A DNA stretch of 64,000 nucleotides, from the NCBI GenBank assembly GCA_965649825.1, contig OZ287711.1, positions 310,001-374,000 of the forward strand, given 5' to 3'. The notes beneath the pieces were generated by a model that made no database searches, was not told the origin of the DNA, and saw only the letters and a program-made list of their open reading frames with translations. A program made the translations under genes and the position numbers. Of the stretch, positions 59,541-64,000 are shown in pieces (the first letter of the stretch is position 1; each line of letters opens with the position of its first letter). This DNA comes from Penicillus capitatus (lineage: Eukaryota; Chlorophyta).

Positions 59541-59719
59541 CTGTGGACGAGTACAGCAGACAGTTCTCGCGTTAAGTACCCCAGAGAAAGGTACGTCACA
59601 TCATTACGTGAGTCTCCCGTCACGCGTATTTCCAATTGTCTTCGGCTGGCGTGTCGCCACATGGACGGTTGGCACAACGGCAGCGTCCTCTCGGCAGGAG
59701 ACCCGAGGCGATGGCGGGC
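59460..59719. repeat. direct repeat, copy 1
   Basis: From GTGAACGTCGACCTGTCGGC through the end of the ankyrin gene to CCCGAGGCGATGGCGGGC. The first about 100 bp match copy 2 almost perfectly; the middle diverges, and the last about 70 bp match closely again. Confidence 0.85.
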
Positions 59720-60183
59720 GCACCGTCACATGGGCGCACCCGCATTCCTGCTGACGCAAACTCCGAGGTACTCTCGCTTCACCGTTCTGCTGCTTCCCCT
59801 TGCGGCTCTGACACTGACAGGTACATGAGCGGCGGCGGACAGCACAGGAGAGAAAACGCAGCGGAAGCCTTTTGTCTCTTGCTGTTCCGAAGTACGGCTT
59901 CCGTCTTCCGGCACGGTTTTCGGTCTTCGTTCTCTTCCGAGGCGGCGAGTCGCGCACAAGGCAGCGAGTCGGCGACAGACCCTCGGTCGCGCTTCGACAC
60001 TCTGGGCGGCGAGTCGGCCCAGGCACGTGCACAGAACAACGCTCAGCCACCTCAGGGCGGCGAGCAGGCAACGCGCGGGGCGGGACTCGCAGACTCCTGG
60101 TGGACGGCGCAGAGAAACGGGAAACGACGATGGTGCCGTGAGTCGGTGAAAGCCGCACTCACGTAGGCTCGCTCCGAAACCAT
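59720..60183. other. GC-rich interval between direct repeats
   Basis: Long open frames on both strands, low-complexity Arg/Ser/Gly content, no domain. Probably non-coding, or part of the duplicated unit whose counterpart has decayed. Confidence 0.4.
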
Positions 60184-60456
60184 GTGAACGTCGACCTGTC
60201 GGCCGAGTCCGGACCGGATGGCGAACCGCGTAGGAGGACTCGTCAGCAATGGTTATTTACATAACTGTGGACGAGTACAGCAGAACAGTTCTGTTTAAAT
60301 ACCCCGGTCATTGGTCTGTCACGTCGTTACGTAAGCCTCTTCTCAGGCCTCTCGTCATGCGTTCTCCAGTGATATTCTGCTGGCGTGGCGCCACAAGGAC
60401 GGTTGGCGCAACGGCAGCGTCCTCTCGGCAGGAGACCCGAGGCGATGGCGGGCACC
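60184..60456. repeat. direct repeat, copy 2
   Basis: Second copy, offset 724 bp from copy 1. It carries the same 3' coding tail as the ankyrin gene but no ankyrin exons or signal-peptide exon directly before it, so it is not a complete second gene. Confidence 0.85.
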
Positions 60457-61982
60457 TTCACAACCTCGGCAAACATCGCATGCATCGCAGGTCCTGTTGA
60501 ACAATAGTGCAGTAAGAGAGCTTCGAAACGCGGAATGGGACGCTCCTCTCTGTATCGTCGGCCTTCTGGGCGGAAGCAGCGAATGTGGAACCGTCGCTCG
60601 CAGCATTATCGGCAAAACGAATACCATCCCCTTTAAAGCTTGTCCATGCAAAGAGTGCGGCAGCGGTCTCATTCCGCATGATGAAGCAGTCGACAGAAGA
60701 CTTCAAGATGTCGCAGACGTAAGCTATCCAAGTCTCGCACGTCGACTTTTATCTAGAGGTGTCGTTGGTGTTATTAGATTATCGGCCAGGACGGTGGGTC
60801 GCCCGACGCTTGCTCGGCTCTCGGCGCTTGTTTTTAATGCGGACGTCCTTTCGTACTCAGCTGCCCCTTAAGCAGCACGCCATCGTCTGAATGACAACGC
60901 CTCTTTTCTTTGCACACCGCATGAGTGCTTCTGCTAGAAGTTCCTTGATTTTATTGTTGCATTATTTTTATTCTATTCGCTTGGGTCGACGCGTTCACCA
61001 CTGGAGCTTTTCATGCATCTTAGACGACGTTTAAGAATACCGCCGGTCCTGAGACCGTTCGAACGCATTCGTTTCTGCGCGCCGACGATGTCGACGAACA
61101 GCATGTCTTATCGGTGAAATCGCTGCGACTACATCCTCCGAATAGCGCATTCACTCGCTGACCAAAGAAATGCGCACACTCTGGCCGTGTTCGAGCAATC
61201 TTGGCCGTAAAAGGGCCATGACCAATGCGTCTTGACAGGGCGGGTGGCGCAAGCGTTGGAGATGCAGACGGCGGCAGTTGCCTCAAGGGCATCTCTCTTA
61301 CGTCCCGAGATCGGAATACGGGCACGAGAGGACATTCATTACATGGCAAGCAGACGGAGCAGGTTTCGCCTGTCTTTTAATCTCTGGTGATTTCCTTAGC
61401 GTGAAGGAAACGGATATACTCTTTGCCGTCCTGCAGGATCGCGTCTCGTCTCGAACTGAATGACGTGACGGGTCTTTGGTGACAACCGCGGGCTTACTTT
61501 AAGGTCGGTCGACTGTTTAATCGTGTCCTCTCTCAAGGCGTATTGGACCTCGGGCACTTGTCGCAAATCGACTCCGCGAGAGGACACACGGGTTCACTGC
61601 GGAGGAGTCACTGCCATGATGTGACCCGGGACATCACGAGGGTGACTCTGCCACCCCGCGATGAACCTGTTGTCGATTCTGTGAGCAGAGTTCGTCCAGT
61701 TTCATCCTGTTTTCTTTGATGCGTTCGTTCGCGCGATGTGGGCGCGGCGATCTGGACGTCCCTCTGTAGCTATACGTGGTTTGCATGCCATTGGAGAGGG
61801 ACTGCGCACCCGTCTCCGCTGCCGGATGAATGATACAAACGTCACTTTCAGAGAAACGAAGCTATCGGCAACTTGCAAATTGGAGTCGCGTGTTAACATC
61901 ACAGTCGGTCGCAGCGCGTCATAAGGTTTCTGTTGCTGTTTTCGCCGCGACCGTCGCAAGCGTTCGTTTTTCAGAGCTAACA
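60457..61982. other. region without a supported gene
   Basis: A plus-strand frame at 60497-60871 (124 codons, with a short CPCKECG motif) is open but not supported by anything else. The remainder has only short frames. Confidence 0.35.
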
Positions 61983-63766
61983 ATGTCCTTGTCACGGCTG
62001 GCGAGACGGCAAGACGTTGTGGATACTTGCTCCGTATCCAAGCCCTCGACGGTGGTTGGCAGCCTGGGTGCACTTCTCGAACACGAGTATTTGCTGCTCA
62101 AAGTGCTTGCGTACGTCGTGGACGACGGCCTTCACGAGTGTCGCCTCGTCTGTCGACATTGGCGTGAAGCTTGCCGGAGGCTGCCCGTCAGAATTCGGGC
62201 AGACGTCTCCTCTATCGGCGTTACCGAACTGGTGAGACAGGTGACAGAGAAGTTTCCGGAGGCGGCATCTCTGTGCCTCCTCGACAGGAGCCGAAAGAAA
62301 GGACTGGGTGTCGATGCCCTGCCCTGGCTGTCGGGACTCACAAAGCTCCACACATTGCAGGTGCCGTTTCGACCTGGACATCAGGTCGCCGAGGGACTGC
62401 GTCCGATTCTGCTGTCGATGGATCGCCTCCGATCGCTCTCTTTCCAAGCGGATGACGCGACCACCCACTCCGTCTGGATGGACACCTTGAGACGCCTGGT
62501 GCACCTCACGTACCTGGATCTCTACGCGCCGTGCAACATCCATGCCTTGCCTGAACCGATCACAGAGCTCCACAGACTGCTGCATTTGAGCGGCAACGCT
62601 CGGAGCCTGGTCAGGAGTGACGGGCGGCTCGTCTTCCAGTCGCTGACCCGACTCACGGGACTCAGATTCAGCGACGCACCTCATCTGGGACCACAGGACT
62701 GGACAGCAGTACACTTGCAGGTGCGATAGGCGCCGCACGAGCATTCTGAAACGCGCTGTGTCTGTTCTAGTCGTTCCTTCCCTATGCCGCGTCGCTGCGG
62801 TCACTGGACATCGAGGCGTGCACTGCCAGACGTTCATTCCAGGGATGGCTGTTGCTGTCGTCCTTTTCGAGTCTGGAGAAGCTCGTCACGAGTTGCTTCG
62901 CCCTGAGGGACGCGGACTTCCCCGTCGCCCTCGTGGAGCTGAGTCGCCTGACTGAAGTGACGATCGCCGGCGGAATGCATCCGGACGGTCAAGTCTCCGT
63001 GGATCCCGTGCTCGCGCTCACTGGACTCAAATCGCTCTCGATCGATCCGTGCAGAGACATCGTCTCCAGACGACGCATGGCAGACTCACTGGCGGCCATG
63101 ACGCAACTGACGCGTCTCGCCGCGACGGGATCGATCTGCGCAATGTCCCTGTGCGGAACGCGTCTGCGTCATCTGCCTGAAATGGTCGACCTTGAGATCA
63201 CCATCTTCAGGGACTCGCAACTCCATCTGTCGCACGCCTTGGCCCGCATGCCCAACCTGGTGACGCTGCGAGTCAGCAATCGAGACAGCAGTCTCCTGCT
63301 GCTATCCAGTGCTTTGCAGCCGCTCAAGAAGCTCAAGACGCTGGAACTGTGGAAGGTCGACGTCGAGTCGGATTTTCTAAGCGTACTCGGGACGCTTCCG
63401 GAGCTGACGGAATTGAGTTTCGTCCCGAAGGTCACTCGCTTCGACGTTCATCGTTTCTACGCTCAGCTGAGCCTCCTGTGCAATCTGAGAGTGCTCGGGA
63501 TGCCTAGCTACTGGCCAGTGATTGGATTCTTGATCCGACCAGCGGCGTGTCGTGTGCCACGTCTTCAACGCATCCTCTTCATCGCAGACGGGGATTCGGT
63601 GAAGTTCTGTTTCGCTGGACTGCGACTGATTTGTACAGAGAAGTCATTGCCGAGATCCGTACTGTTTCGAACGTTTCCATGCCTCCGCAGTATTCACTTC
63701 TTGAATGCCACGACCTTTAAACGCAACCTCGGCGACAACGCCGGACAGATCTACCGTCTCGTATGA
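61983..63766 (+). CDS. F-box-like leucine-rich repeat protein 3
   Basis: Exons 61983-62720 and 62771-63766 with a 50-nt GT-AG intron encode 577 aa, the longest of the three copies. The F-box-like head reads LLEHEYLLLKVL, ECRLVCRHWREAC and RLPVRI; the rest is leucine-rich repeats, for example LTYLDLYAP, LKTLELWKV and LTELSF. The C-terminus extends beyond the other two, ending IYRLV. The intron again follows a CAG codon at the shared position. The frame is open upstream of the chosen ATG, so an N-terminal extension of up to about 50 residues cannot be excluded. Confidence 0.82.
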
Positions 63767-64000
63767 GCTGCTCAGTATGCTATGTGTTGTTTCTAATCGC
63801 TAGACCCTCGCGTCCTGACTGTGCTCTTCCTTATCGTACCGAAGAACTCATCGAACGAAGCTCATTTGTGATTCCTGCAATGACCCGTCTGTCAGTCATG
63901 TTCCTGAGTACTCAGTGCTGTGGGTTTTTCTTTGAATGTCGTGTCGGCGACGCGCAGATCCACGAGCGGATGCGTCATCGATTTCGCAGGATGCGGTAGG
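63767..64000. other. window end, 3' flank of LRR 3
   Basis: Less than 300 bases; an open frame runs to near the edge but has no recognisable feature. Confidence 0.3.

Noticed and set aside
60497-60871. 124-codon plus-strand frame as a gene
   Set aside because: No signal peptide, domain, paralogue or splice pattern supports it.
1-64000. bacterial-style operons or ribosome binding sites
   Set aside because: Introns, EMC1, dynein-2 and CCDC146 show this is eukaryotic nuclear DNA.
1-64000. tRNA or rRNA genes
   Set aside because: I looked for B-box-like GGTTCGAATC contexts and conserved rRNA blocks and found none outside coding sequence; a tRNAscan run could still find one.

Overview
The window is nuclear DNA from a unicellular, flagellated, photosynthetic eukaryote. 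Genes are cut by many very short introns (about 28-99 nt, mostly near 50) and lie close together, often head to head. A photosystem I subunit (PSAO) and a starch-matrix tryptophan-rich protein of the LESV/ESV1 family point to a starch-storing alga. The IFT motor heavy chain (DYNC2H1) and the flagellar coiled-coil protein CCDC146/MBO2 point to cilia. A BRUTUS-type hemerythrin/RING ligase and an SnRK2-like kinase fit a green-lineage alga, but the sequence does not settle the phylum. Family assignments come from recognising motifs and remembered homologues; no search was run.

Layout. 1-8.1 kb: an AIG1-like GTPase (+), the relic of a beta-helix repeat gene (-), an SnRK2-like kinase (-) and an F-box-like/LRR gene (-). 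8.6-13 kb: PSAO (+) convergent with LESV (-), then two secreted Cys-rich proteins (+). 13.2-20.7 kb: CCDC146 (-) head to head with EMC1 (+). 21.5-26.7 kb: an unknown, possibly myristoylated protein (-) head to head with the BRUTUS-like gene (+). 27.1-43.8 kb: an unknown membrane protein (-) head to head with the about 15 kb DYNC2H1 gene (+). 44.2-49.2 kb: a 1632-residue NACHT-HEAT STAND protein (-). 49.2-64 kb: a gene-poor stretch with tandem repeats and hairpins, a second AIG1-like GTPase (-), two more F-box-like/LRR genes (+), and a small secreted ankyrin protein followed by a duplicated segment. The GTPase and LRR families appear on both sides of the housekeeping core.

Functionally, PSAO and LESV serve plastid light capture and starch; DYNC2H1 and CCDC146 serve cilia; EMC1 serves ER membrane-protein insertion; the BRUTUS-like protein probably links iron to ubiquitination. 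GTPases, NACHT-HEAT and LRR proteins look like a lineage-specific accessory set.

The most unusual signal is in the introns. A small set of related motifs (TCTCACTCTTTT, AAGTGTGAC, GTGATGTGAC and their reverse complements) recurs in introns of unrelated genes, in either orientation relative to transcription. Three well-supported introns are GC-AG. This may be a family of minimal introner-like elements or a strongly constrained branch-site context.
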